Shown: piece after piece, positions 51,044-59,858 of the stretch | Layout: each line of letters opens with the position of its first letter | Numbering within the stretch: the stretch's first letter is position 1 | Assembly (NCBI GenBank): GCA_023460515.1 | Contig: JAEWPS010000018.1 | Location: 1 to 64,000, forward strand | Reading direction: 5' to 3' | Length of the DNA stretch: 64,000 bases | From: Bacillota bacterium | GTDB taxonomy: Bacteria; Bacillota; Clostridia; TANB77; CAG-465 | The notes under the pieces: generated by a model | Databases searched by the model: none | Seen by the model: the letters and a program-made list of their open reading frames with translations, nothing else | What the model was told of the DNA's origin: nothing | Program-made: the position numbers and the translations under genes

Positions 51044-52198
51044 ATGAACAAAAATATAGGAATATACATACATATACCTTTTTGTAGCAGTAAATGTTAT
51101 TACTGTGACTTTGCTTCATATCCGGATAAGGATCAATATATTTCACAGTATATTGATTCTTTATGTAATGAAATATTAAATAATAGTGATATATTAACTC
51201 AATATAATATAACAAGTATATATATAGGTGGTGGAACTCCATCACATATAGATAGTAAATATATTGTTAAGATTTTAAGTGTACTTAACTTTTTTAAAGT
51301 AGATGATAATGTTTCAATTACAATTGAAGTAAATCCAAATAGTGTTAGTGAAGAAAAGATAAGAGAGTATAAAGAAGTTGGAATAAATAGAATCAGTATG
51401 GGTCTACAATCTACACATGATGAAATACTAAAAAGTATTGGTAGAAAACATACTTACAATGATTTCATAAATGCACTTAAAATAATAAAAAAATATGATA
51501 TAAATAATGTAAGTATTGACCTAATATATCCACTACCAGGACTTACATATAAACTACTGGATGAAACTTTAGATTTGGTTTTATCTATAAGAAAAGAATA
51601 TAATATACATCATATATCTATATACAATTTAGAAGTACATGAAAACACTAAGTTAGACTTTTTACTTAAAGAAAACTTCTTAAGTTTAATAGATGAAGAT
51701 GAAGAATATGATATGAAAGAAAATATAAAAAATAAACTTGAATCAAATGGATTGCATAGATATGAAATATCTAACTATTCTGAAGAAGGGTATGAATCCA
51801 TTCATAATATTAATTATTGGAAACAAGGCATATATTTAGGATTTGGAGTAGCTGCTTCTAGTTTCTTTGCAGGTAGCAGGTATACAAATACTAAATCTAT
51901 GGACGATTATATAGATTACTATTTAAATAACAATAAAAGTATATCCGTTATAGAAGAAAAAGAAGATTTGACTAAACTCGATTTAATGAAAGAATATATC
52001 ATTTTAAATTTAAGATTAAATACAGGCGTAAGCATTAATGATTTTTATTTAAGATTTAAAGTTAAGTTATTAGATATATTTAATGAAGAAATTAATAAAA
52101 TGATAAAAAATAAGCTATTATATATGAATAGAACAAATGTTTTTCTGACAGATAAAGGCAAAGATATAGCAAATATTGTATGGGAAGAATTCATATAA
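51044..52198 (+). CDS. hemW: HemW-type radical SAM protein
   Basis: 384 residues. Radical-SAM cluster IPFCSSKCYYCDF near 11-23 has three cysteines and no fourth, which marks HemW (heme chaperone-like) rather than the oxidase HemN. Other blocks: YIGGGTPSHID near 64, TIEVNPNSV near 100, GINRISMGLQS near 118, LIYPLPGLTY near 165 and NYWKQGIYLGFGVAAS near 258. Native substrate is often uncertain in Firmicutes without full heme synthesis. ATG 51044 follows GAAAGG; monocistronic, with a terminator. Confidence 0.92.
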   Translation: MNKNIGIYIHIPFCSSKCYYCDFASYPDKDQYISQYIDSLCNEILNNSDILTQYNITSIYIGGGTPSHIDSKYIVKILSVLNFFKVDDNVSITIEVNPNSVSEEKIREYKEVGINRISMGLQSTHDEILKSIGRKHTYNDFINALKIIKKYDINNVSIDLIYPLPGLTYKLLDETLDLVLSIRKEYNIHHISIYNLEVHENTKLDFLLKENFLSLIDEDEEYDMKENIKNKLESNGLHRYEISNYSEEGYESIHNINYWKQGIYLGFGVAASSFFAGSRYTNTKSMDDYIDYYLNNNKSISVIEEKEDLTKLDLMKEYIILNLRLNTGVSINDFYLRFKVKLLDIFNEEINKMIKNKLLYMNRTNVFLTDKGKDIANIVWEEFI

Positions 52199-52204
52199 CA
52201 GATG

Positions 52205-52238
52205 TGTTACTAGAAACTAGTTTTTTAGTAACATTTTT
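52205..52238 (+). terminator. Terminator after hemW
   Basis: Arms TGTTACTA and TAGTAACA, followed by TTTTT. Confidence 0.75.
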
Positions 52239-52259
52239 ATATATATTTAACTGTATTAA

Positions 52260-52288
52260 TTGACTTAAAATTAATTAAATAGTATAAT
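52260..52288 (+). promoter_or_regulatory. polA promoter
   Basis: TTGACT, 17 bases, TATAAT; the leader is about 125 bases. Confidence 0.7.
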
Positions 52289-52420
52289 AATATTACTAAA
52301 TAAAGAAAAGAATATAAGTAAGCCTCTTTATTAAATATATATAAACAAATAATGGGGTAATATCTAAAATATTAATTTAAGCTAGTTAAAAATATTGAGT
52401 AATATAAAAGGGAGAATGAA

Positions 52421-55141
52421 ATGGAAAAATTTTTAATAATAGATGGAAACAGTATAATGAATAGAGCATTTTACGGTATTTCAGCAAGAACTATGATGAC
52501 TGCTGACGGAATATCTACAAACGCCATATATGGTTTTTTGAATATATATTGGATGATAGAAAATATGATAAATCCAGATTATACTGCTGTCTCTTTTGAT
52601 TTAAGAGCACCAACATTTAGACATGAATTATATAGTGAATATAAAGGAACTAGAAAAGGTATGCCAGATGAACTTAGACCACAAATGCCAGTCATAAAAG
52701 AAGTATTAACTGCGATGAATGTACCTATAATAGAACTAGAAACATATGAAGCTGATGATGTTCTAGGTACCGTAGCTAAGAATAATGAGTCAAAAGGAAT
52801 ATTTACATATGTACTTACTGGAGATAAAGATTCATTTCAGCTTATATCACCCACAACATCAATTATTATACCTACAACAAAAATGGGAAAAACTGATTAT
52901 ACAATATATACTCCAGAACTACTAAAAGAAAAATTAAATATTGATCCATACCAAATAGTAGATATAAAGTCACTTATGGGTGATAGTTCAGATAATATAC
53001 CAGGTGTAAAAGGTATTGGAGAAAAAACTGCATATACTTTAATAGAAAAATATACTACACTAGATAATATATATCAAAACATAGATACATTAGATGCTTC
53101 AGATAAAATAAAAGAAAAATTAATTGTAGATAAAGAAATGGCTAAACTTAGTTACACATTAGCTACTATAAATAGAGATGTGCCTGTTAATATAGATTAT
53201 GATATATGTAAAAAGTCTGATGTAAAAAAAGATGAGTTATATAAAATATTTAAAAGACTAAATTTTAATAAGTTTTTAAGTAAATTTGACTTTTCAGATA
53301 TAAATGAAAGTATAGAAGAATCTAATTCTAGTAATTTATCTAGTGAAATAACAAACTTATCTAAAGTAACATATATAAATAAAAATAATATAAATATTTT
53401 AGATAGCATTCTTTCTGCTGGTAATGTATCGTATTATTTAAATGTATGTGATATAGATTATATAACTAATGTACTTAAACTGAATAAAGAGTTTTTAGCA
53501 ATATATAATAATGATAATACATATATAATTAATATAGAAGATAAAGATTTTAAATTTGAAGTATTAAATAAATTTGCTACTTCTTCTTGTAATAAATATG
53601 GATATAACATCAAACAAGATTTAAGATACTTCTTTGATTTAGGTATTTCTAAGGTAAATAATTTTGTTTATGATATAATGATAGCATATTACCTTATGAA
53701 TTCGAACAAAACAACCTATTTAATAGAAAATTTAATAGGTGACCTATTCAGTATTGCATTTAAAGAAGATGAGCTTAAACCAATGCAAATGTCTTTATTT
53801 GAAGAAGCTAATAATGAAACCTCAAATTATCTATCTGAAAGTAGTATATATAATTTAAATATATATCTAAAAGCTATTCATTATTCATATGATATAGTTA
53901 TAGACAAAATAAAGAAATTAGAGATGATAACTTTATTTGAAAATACTGAAATGCCACTTGTGGAAACTTTAGCTAATATGGAACATACGGGTATGTATAT
54001 TGATTTAGATAAATTAAATATATTTGATAAAGAAATAACAGAAAAAATGACAATTCTAGAATCTCAAATATATACTCAAGCAGGTAATGAATTTAATATA
54101 AATTCTCCTAAACAACTAGGTGAAGTTCTTTTTGATAAATTACATTTGCCTACAGTTAGAAAAAATAAAACTGGATACTCAACAGATAAAGAAGTTTTAG
54201 AAGAATTAGAAGATAGACACGAAATAATACCTCTTATATTAGAGTATAGACAAATTGCTAAACTTAAATCTACTTATGTAGATGGCTTAAGAAGTACAAT
54301 AGCAAGTGATGGTAGAATACATACTACCTTTATGCAAACTGTAGCTTCTACAGGTAGATTATCTTCTACAGAACCTAATTTACAAAACATACCTATACGT
54401 TTAGAGTTAGGTAGTAAAATACGCTCTTTCTTTATAGGTGAAAAAGATAACATGTTATTAGATAGTGACTATAGCCAGATAGAACTTAGAGTACTTGCAG
54501 ATATGTCTAATGATACTGTAATGATAAATGCTTTTAAAGAGGGTGAAGATATACATAAAGTTACTGCTTCACAGGTATTTGATATACCTCTTAATGAAGT
54601 AACTCATGATATGAGATCAAAAGCTAAAGCTGTTAATTTTGGTATAGTGTATGGAATAAGTGATTTTGGTTTAGCTAAGAATATAGATACTAGTAGAGTA
54701 GAAGCTGGTATATATATAAAAAATTATTTAGATAAGTATAGCAGTGTAAAATCTTTTATGGAAAATACAATTAAAGAGGCAAAAGAAAAAGGATATGTAT
54801 CTACTTTATATGGTAGAAGAAGATATATAAATGAAATTAATAGTTCTAATAAAAATATTGTTAAGTTTGGTGAACGTATTGCAATGAATACTCCAGTTCA
54901 AGGAACTGCAGCAGATATAATTAAAATTGCAATGAATATTATATATAAAAAAATAAAAGAAATGAATTTAAAGTCTAGATTAATTATGCAAGTACATGAT
55001 GAACTTATAATAGAAGTAAATAGTGAAGAACACGAAATAGTATCTAATATTATGAGAGATTCAATGGAAAATGTAGCTACTTTAAAAGTACCTCTTGACG
55101 TTGATATGCATATAGCTAAAAACTGGTATGATGCCAAGTAA
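52421..55141 (+). CDS. polA: DNA polymerase I
   Basis: Repair polymerase and Okazaki-fragment processing enzyme, 906 residues. 5'-3' exonuclease domain 1-290 is intact (IIDGNSIMNRAFYG, YEADDVLG, TGDKDSFQL, GDSSDNIPGVKGIGEKTA). The 3'-5' exonuclease domain (about 310-490) has lost the catalytic acidic pairs: the usual DTE position reads LNVCD, so it should not proofread, as in Bacillus. Polymerase motifs: A LDSDYSQIELR near 685, B KAVNFGIVYGISD near 740, C MQVHDELI near 857. ATG follows AAGGGAG. Confidence 0.97.
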   Translation: MEKFLIIDGNSIMNRAFYGISARTMMTADGISTNAIYGFLNIYWMIENMINPDYTAVSFDLRAPTFRHELYSEYKGTRKGMPDELRPQMPVIKEVLTAMNVPIIELETYEADDVLGTVAKNNESKGIFTYVLTGDKDSFQLISPTTSIIIPTTKMGKTDYTIYTPELLKEKLNIDPYQIVDIKSLMGDSSDNIPGVKGIGEKTAYTLIEKYTTLDNIYQNIDTLDASDKIKEKLIVDKEMAKLSYTLATINRDVPVNIDYDICKKSDVKKDELYKIFKRLNFNKFLSKFDFSDINESIEESNSSNLSSEITNLSKVTYINKNNINILDSILSAGNVSYYLNVCDIDYITNVLKLNKEFLAIYNNDNTYIINIEDKDFKFEVLNKFATSSCNKYGYNIKQDLRYFFDLGISKVNNFVYDIMIAYYLMNSNKTTYLIENLIGDLFSIAFKEDELKPMQMSLFEEANNETSNYLSESSIYNLNIYLKAIHYSYDIVIDKIKKLEMITLFENTEMPLVETLANMEHTGMYIDLDKLNIFDKEITEKMTILESQIYTQAGNEFNINSPKQLGEVLFDKLHLPTVRKNKTGYSTDKEVLEELEDRHEIIPLILEYRQIAKLKSTYVDGLRSTIASDGRIHTTFMQTVASTGRLSSTEPNLQNIPIRLELGSKIRSFFIGEKDNMLLDSDYSQIELRVLADMSNDTVMINAFKEGEDIHKVTASQVFDIPLNEVTHDMRSKAKAVNFGIVYGISDFGLAKNIDTSRVEAGIYIKNYLDKYSSVKSFMENTIKEAKEKGYVSTLYGRRRYINEINSSNKNIVKFGERIAMNTPVQGTAADIIKIAMNIIYKKIKEMNLKSRLIMQVHDELIIEVNSEEHEIVSNIMRDSMENVATLKVPLDVDMHIAKNWYDAK

Positions 55142-55151
55142 GGAGAATATG

Positions 55152-55706
55152 ATGGGAAAACTGAAAGTATTACTAAAGATATTTATAATAATTATTATAT
55201 CGTGCGTTGCTTTGTATTTTTATGCTAAAACATTTATATATAAAACGACATATTTAAATTATATTGAGAAAAGTTGTTCAGGGAGTAGTATAGATCCATA
55301 TCTTATATTATCTATAATCAAAGTTGAAAGTGGATTTAAACCTACTGCAATATCTTCTAAAGAGGCAAAAGGTCTTATGCAAATTAGAGATAGTACTTAT
55401 TCGGAAGTATCAGATATGTTTACAAGTAGATATGATAATTCAGATATTTATGATCCAGAGATAAATATAAAAATAGGTGTAGCATATTTCAAAAAATTAT
55501 TGAATAAATACTATGGTAATTATTATATTGCATTATTAGCATATAATGGGGGAATGGGAAACGTAAACAGTTGGATTAGTAAAGGTATTATACCTAAAGA
55601 TTTAGATGAATACATCGTACCAGATATACCATTTAAAGAAACTAAAGATTACTTAAGGAAAGTCATTACAACCTATAATATGTATAAGTTTTTATATAAT
55701 TTATAG
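55152..55706 (+). CDS. Membrane-anchored lytic transglycosylase (SLT domain)
   Basis: 184 residues: N-terminal membrane helix (about 7-25) and a compact Slt70-type domain from about 40. Catalytic Glu in IIKVESGFKPTA near 58, then KGLMQIRDSTY near 76, INIKIGVAYFKKLL near 112 and LLAYNGGMGNVNSW near 132. It cleaves peptidoglycan to 1,6-anhydro products at the membrane face. The ribosome binding site AAGGAG overlaps the polA stop, so translation is coupled; ATG 55152 gives the better spacing over ATG 55149. Confidence 0.93.
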   Translation: MGKLKVLLKIFIIIIISCVALYFYAKTFIYKTTYLNYIEKSCSGSSIDPYLILSIIKVESGFKPTAISSKEAKGLMQIRDSTYSEVSDMFTSRYDNSDIYDPEINIKIGVAYFKKLLNKYYGNYYIALLAYNGGMGNVNSWISKGIIPKDLDEYIVPDIPFKETKDYLRKVITTYNMYKFLYNL

Positions 55707-55719
55707 TAAAGAGGCCATT

Positions 55720-55757
55720 AAAACGAGTATATTTTTTAAAATATACTCGTTTTTAAA
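55720..55757 (+). terminator. Terminator after polA-transglycosylase unit
   Basis: 16-bp perfect arms AAAACGAGTATATTTT and its complement over a two-base gap (loop opens slightly), then T-rich. Confidence 0.9.
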
Positions 55758-55787
55758 TGTCAAACTATACTTTTTTGTATAAATATA

Positions 55788-55816
55788 TGTACAAATAATT
55801 AATATTGTGGTATAAT
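55788..55816 (+). promoter_or_regulatory. yebC promoter
   Basis: TGTACA (weak -35), 17 bases, TATAAT with extended TG (TGGTATAAT). Confidence 0.5.
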
Positions 55817-55846
55817 ATTAGTTCTTATGAAAGGGTGAATATTATT

Positions 55847-56572
55847 ATGAGTGGACATTCTAAATGGGCAAATATTAAAAGAAAAAAAGAATCTACAGAT
55901 GCTAAAAGAGCAAATATTTTTTCTAAAATAGGAAAAGAATTGACAGTGGCTGTAAGAAATGGTGGCAGTAGCGATCCTGCAACAAATAATAAATTACGTG
56001 ATGTAATAGCAAAAGCAAAGGCAAATAATATGCCTAATGATAATATAACAAGATGTATACAAAAAGCTGCAGGTGATACTACTGGTGCTCATTATGAGGA
56101 AGTAACTTACGAAGGATTTGGACCAGCAGGTGTGTCAGTAATTGTAGAAGCAATGACAGATAATAGAAATAGAGCTGCAGCAGATATACGTTGTATATTT
56201 GATAGAGCAGGTGGTAATATGGGTCAATCCGGATCAGTTTCTTATATGTTTAAGAAAAAAGGTATCATAATTATTGAAAAAGATAATAAAATATCAGAGG
56301 ATGATTTAATGATGGAAGTGCTTGAAAATGGGGCTGACGATTTTACAGTAGAAGAAGAGTACTATGAAATTAACACTAATCCAGAAGATTTCTATTCATT
56401 GAAAGAATATTTAGAAAATAAAGGATATACATTCATGGAAGCAGAAATAAAAATGATTCCAGACATGAAAAAAAATTTAACAGAAGATGAAGAAAATAAG
56501 TTGCAAATATTTTTGGATAAACTTGAAGAAAATGATGATGTCCAGAATATATGGCACAATGCAAACTATTAA
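55847..56572 (+). CDS. yebC: YebC/PmpR family protein
   Basis: 241 residues, the standard size: MSGHSKWANIKRKKESTDAK, an N-terminal helical bundle, NMPNDNITRCIQKAAGDT near 64, YEGFGPAGVSVIVEAMTDN near 92 and RCIFDRAGGNMGQSGSVSYM near 117. Long annotated as a transcription regulator; recent work on the family points to help in translating proline-rich stretches. ATG 55847 (MSGHSKW) follows AAGGGTGA; an in-frame upstream start would precede that site. Confidence 0.95.
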   Translation: MSGHSKWANIKRKKESTDAKRANIFSKIGKELTVAVRNGGSSDPATNNKLRDVIAKAKANNMPNDNITRCIQKAAGDTTGAHYEEVTYEGFGPAGVSVIVEAMTDNRNRAAADIRCIFDRAGGNMGQSGSVSYMFKKKGIIIIEKDNKISEDDLMMEVLENGADDFTVEEEYYEINTNPEDFYSLKEYLENKGYTFMEAEIKMIPDMKKNLTEDEENKLQIFLDKLEENDDVQNIWHNANY

Positions 56573-56607
56573 TTTACATAAAAATGTAACATATTTTTAA
56601 TAAAGCA

Positions 56608-56636
56608 TTGACTTACGACATTTTTTATGCTATAAT
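56608..56636 (+). promoter_or_regulatory. Promoter of SNase-like gene
   Basis: TTGACT, 17 bases, TATAAT with extended TG (TGCTATAAT). Confidence 0.8.
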
Positions 56637-56685
56637 TTACAATATAAAGTTATTACTTTGAAGATTAATTAGGAGGTACCAATAT

Positions 56686-57396
56686 ATGTATTATGATAAT
56701 AAAAAAGCATTTTATATGAAACAATATGGCCCAGCTATTATAATAAGTGTAGTTTCACTTGTTCTTATAGGTTCTGGTATATTTATATATTTAAAATCAG
56801 CAGGTGTGGTGAATCCTTTTGCTAAAGATAAAGAAATAGCACAAACAATAAATACAAATGCAGCAAATACTAATACTCAAGAAAATACAAACAATTTAAC
56901 TCCAACTCCAGAAAAAGTTGTAGAACCAGTAAAAGTAGAAGTTCCAGTTGTAGAAAATAATGCACTTGTAGATGAAACAAAAACAAGTACAGAAATTGTT
57001 AAGTATTTCGATAATTTAGCAGCTTTAGAAAAATCTAAAGAAGTTAATGTAGTAAATGTTAATACTTCAGGAAGTATAAATATTGAAGTAGATGGAGATA
57101 AATTAGAAATTACTTTAATAGGTATAGATTTTAGTTATTCAAATGATTCTGCAAAAGAAAAAATGAAAACAGACTTATTGAATAAAAAAGTTAAAATAGC
57201 TTTCGATGAATTAAGATCAGCTGATGGTAAAACTTTTGCATATGTATTTAATGGTAAAGCATTATACAATGCAGAATTACTTAAAACTGGATTAGTTACT
57301 TTAAAAACAGAAAGAAAAAATATAAAATTAAATAGCGAATTAGCAAGTGCACAAGCATATGCAAGAGAAAATTCTTTAGGAATTTGGAAAAAGTAA
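56686..57396 (+). CDS. Membrane-anchored staphylococcal-nuclease-like protein, catalytic residues lost
   Basis: 236 residues: membrane helix (about 15-37), a low-complexity Asn/Thr/Pro/Val linker (48-95) and a C-terminal SNase OB-fold (about 135-236: LEITLIGIDFSYS, DGKTFAYVFNGKALYNAELL, LASAQAYARENSLGIWKK). The fold ends with the hallmark Ala-Arg...LGIW, but the three catalytic positions of nuclease (R35, E43, R87) align with Thr, Tyr and Lys. It is probably a binding domain outside the membrane, not a nuclease. AGGAGG site before ATG. Confidence 0.8.
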   Translation: MYYDNKKAFYMKQYGPAIIISVVSLVLIGSGIFIYLKSAGVVNPFAKDKEIAQTINTNAANTNTQENTNNLTPTPEKVVEPVKVEVPVVENNALVDETKTSTEIVKYFDNLAALEKSKEVNVVNVNTSGSINIEVDGDKLEITLIGIDFSYSNDSAKEKMKTDLLNKKVKIAFDELRSADGKTFAYVFNGKALYNAELLKTGLVTLKTERKNIKLNSELASAQAYARENSLGIWKK

Positions 57397-57406
57397 GCAT
57401 GCCGAG

Positions 57407-57431
57407 CTAAGGTGTTATACCCTTAGTTTTT
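57407..57431 (+). terminator. Terminator after SNase-like gene
   Basis: CTAAGG and CCTTAG arms, eight-base loop, five T. Confidence 0.75.
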
Positions 57432-57453
57432 CATATATCAACCTCTTATAATC

Positions 57454-57482
57454 GCCTCTACGAAAGTAGGGGCCATTTTTTA
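57454..57482 (+). terminator. Second terminator with GAAA tetraloop
   Basis: GCCTCTAC and GTAGGGGC pair (one G-U) around GAAA, then CATTTTTT. A back-up terminator, or the end of a small RNA. Confidence 0.7.
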
Positions 57483-57515
57483 TATTTAATACTTTAATTT
57501 ATATTCAATTAAAAC

Positions 57516-57544
57516 TTGGAAAATACTGAATTTTATGGTATAAT
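57516..57544 (+). promoter_or_regulatory. Promoter of unknown gene at 57594
   Basis: TTGGAA, 17 bases, TATAAT with extended TG (TGGTATAAT). Confidence 0.75.
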
Positions 57545-57593
57545 AATAGAAAAAATTTTTCCTCAATTTTAATAAATATTAGGAGGTATTTCT

Positions 57594-58331
57594 ATGACTT
57601 TAAATAGTCCAAAAAACATGGAAGAAACGTTAGAAGAGTATAAGAATCAAATTTTGGATTTGAAACGGATTTTTTCAGACCAAATCAAAAATGTTGTAGA
57701 TAGTTTGATTGAAGGTAATTATACAGGTCTTCTTGATGATGAAGATACATTATCTTCATGGAAAATGCTATTTTGTATTCCAGAACTAAATGGTTGGCTT
57801 TTATATGTACTAACAAAGGCAATTGATGAAAGAATGTCTAAAATAGTTGCAGATATTAATAAAAAAAGTGATGTTAACCTTTGCTATGTGTGTAAGATTG
57901 AGCCAAATTATAGCTATTGCACAGTTAAATTACATTCAAATAGTAGCTATAACATATTTAGCTTTAACACTGATTCAAAAGGCAATTATTCATTTAATTA
58001 CAACCATTTTTCTAAGAGCTGGAATGAATATGTAGAATTATTGCAAAAAGCTATTGATGAATGTAAACCAATTGAAAAACCAAAAAATAGTGGTGGCTGT
58101 AGAAAACATGTACGATATGGTGGACCTGAAGTAATGAGTGCGTTTTATGATAGTCAAAGATATTCTAAACTAAAAAAATTAGAATATGCAATGATGGAAG
58201 AATTTGATGAAAAAAATAACAATATGTCTAATTTAATTTCAGACATATTAAGAAACAAATTTACAATCTTTGAAAGTAGTAGTACACATGTAACAGATAA
58301 CTTAAGAAGTGAAATATATGCAAGATACTAA
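57594..58331 (+). CDS. Protein of unknown function, single-gene unit
   Basis: 245 residues, no signal peptide or membrane helix. N-terminal 40 residues are helical and charged (MEETLEEYKNQILDLKRIF); the centre is beta-rich with paired cysteines (NLCYVCKIEPNYSYC); the C-terminus is helical. No recognised family. It has an AGGAGG site, its own extended -10 promoter and a perfect terminator, as for the other lone unknown genes in this window. Confidence 0.75.
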   Translation: MTLNSPKNMEETLEEYKNQILDLKRIFSDQIKNVVDSLIEGNYTGLLDDEDTLSSWKMLFCIPELNGWLLYVLTKAIDERMSKIVADINKKSDVNLCYVCKIEPNYSYCTVKLHSNSSYNIFSFNTDSKGNYSFNYNHFSKSWNEYVELLQKAIDECKPIEKPKNSGGCRKHVRYGGPEVMSAFYDSQRYSKLKKLEYAMMEEFDEKNNNMSNLISDILRNKFTIFESSSTHVTDNLRSEIYARY

Positions 58332-58337
58332 ATTTTT

Positions 58338-58372
58338 AAATCCTATAAATTATTATTTATAGGATTTTTTAT
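58338..58372 (+). terminator. Terminator after unknown gene
   Basis: 13-bp perfect arms AAATCCTATAAAT and ATTTATAGGATTT, four-base loop, T-rich tail. Confidence 0.9.
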
Positions 58373-58778
58373 TTGTTGCAGAACAGAAGAGATATAGTAT
58401 TTCTTTCGACATATGATTGCGCAAAATAGAATTTTTGTGCAATTTGGGTAAGTCCTATTGACAAAATAAGCTCTTTATGATACTATATATGTATGATTAG
58501 TCGAATTCAAGTATTAAATTAGTTTATACATATATATAAATCCAGTTAGATTCAAAAATAAATTCTTATACATAAAATTATCATTTTCAAATTATTTTTA
58601 CTTATCTTACATCTATATTTTTTATTTTTTTAAATTTATTATTTGAAATTATAAAAATTTTACCTTTAATTATAAAAATCAATTTTAGGCTGTTTTTTAC
58701 GACATGTAACTACACCACCTATTTAACAAAAATGGCTTAAAATCGATTCTAGAGCGTCACAATTTAGGAGGTTTTTCA
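58373..58778 (+). other. Long non-coding region before the Xer recombinase gene
   Basis: Contains an inverted repeat TTGCGCAAAAT/ATTTTTGTGCAA (58417-58442), a promoter (58458-58486) and then about 290 bases of A/T-rich leader with no coding frame. No dif-like site was recognised with confidence. Confidence 0.55.
58458..58486 (+). promoter_or_regulatory. Promoter upstream of xer gene (long leader)
   Basis: TTGACA, 17 bases, TACTAT with extended TG (TGATACTAT). The start would lie about 285 bases before the coding region. Confidence 0.65.
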
Positions 58779-59735
58779 ATGTTTGATGATGTGCCAGAAT
58801 TAGTCAATGAATTTCTAGATTATCTATCAGGAATCAAAAATAGATCACAAAATACCATAAAAGAATATCATTATGATTTAAGACATTCATTTAGATGGCT
58901 TAAATTATATAAAGATAAATTAGACGTAACTGAATTTGAAAATTTAGATATTACAGATTTAAATATAGAATTTTTTAAAACTTTAACAACAGAAAATTTA
59001 ACAACTTATATAGCATATTTAAATCGTGAATTTAAAAATAAACCTTCAACAAGAGCTCGTAAAGTTGCATCTTTAAAATCATTTTTCAACTATTTAGCAA
59101 ATGTTAGAAAAAAATTAGATTTAAATCCTGTAGTTGGATTTGAAACTCCACAACTTGAAAAAAGAATTCCTAAATATTTAACATTGGAAGAATCTGTATC
59201 TCTCCTCCACTCTGTTAAATTTAACGAACAAAAGTTTGGTGAAAGGGATTTGTGCATTTTAACATTATTTTTAAATTGTGGACTTAGACTTTCTGAACTT
59301 ATAAACATAGATTTTAAGCATATTAAAGAAGATAGATTAAATGTTATAGGTAAAGGTAATAAAGAGCGTATGGTTCATTTAAATAAGGTATGCCTCTCTT
59401 CTATTGCTAAATATGTATCGGTAAGACCAAAAGATAATATAAAGGATCATGAAGCTTTATTCTTGTCTGAAAGAGGCGAAAGAATTGGAAGACGTATGGT
59501 AGAATATATTGTTAAGAAATACGTCGAGTTAGCAGGACTAGATCCAAAGAAATTTTCTCCACATAAGCTAAGGCACACAGCTGCCACTTTAATGCATAAA
59601 TATGGTCATGTAGACATACGAGCGTTGCAACAAGTATTAGGCCATGAAACAATAGCTACAACACAAATTTACACGCATATTGATAGTGATGAGGTTAAAA
59701 ATGCAATAGATAATAATCCACTGAATAATATGTAA
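58779..59735 (+). CDS. Xer-type tyrosine recombinase
   Basis: 318 residues. N-terminal SAM-like DNA-binding domain (1-115, NEFLDYLSGIKNRSQNTIKE) and catalytic domain with the full set: Arg in NCGLRLSELINID near 170, Lys in VIGKGNKERMVH near 190, HxLR in FSPHKLRHTAATLMH near 265, His in QQVLGHETIATT near 288 and the nucleophile Tyr in TQIYTHID near 300. Size fits XerC/XerD/XerS chromosome-dimer resolvases rather than phage integrases, and no phage genes are nearby. Strong AGGAGG site; lone gene. Confidence 0.9.
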   Translation: MFDDVPELVNEFLDYLSGIKNRSQNTIKEYHYDLRHSFRWLKLYKDKLDVTEFENLDITDLNIEFFKTLTTENLTTYIAYLNREFKNKPSTRARKVASLKSFFNYLANVRKKLDLNPVVGFETPQLEKRIPKYLTLEESVSLLHSVKFNEQKFGERDLCILTLFLNCGLRLSELINIDFKHIKEDRLNVIGKGNKERMVHLNKVCLSSIAKYVSVRPKDNIKDHEALFLSERGERIGRRMVEYIVKKYVELAGLDPKKFSPHKLRHTAATLMHKYGHVDIRALQQVLGHETIATTQIYTHIDSDEVKNAIDNNPLNNM

Positions 59736-59807
59736 TTTTATAAATGTTTTTATTAGTATATAATATTTATTTGTAAATATAATTAAAATTAAGAATGGTT
59801 AAATAAA

Positions 59808-59838
59808 AATAAAGAGGCAATATTAATGCCTCTTTATT
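59808..59838. terminator. Bidirectional terminator between xer and prs
   Basis: 12-bp perfect arms AATAAAGAGGCA and TGCCTCTTTATT, seven-base loop. Confidence 0.85.
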
Positions 59839-59858
59839 AATTAACAAATATATTATAA

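Noticed and set aside
58779..59735. Phage integrase with prophage or integrative element
   Set aside because: The protein has Xer-like length and motifs; there are no phage or conjugation genes, no adjacent tRNA and no direct-repeat attachment sites.
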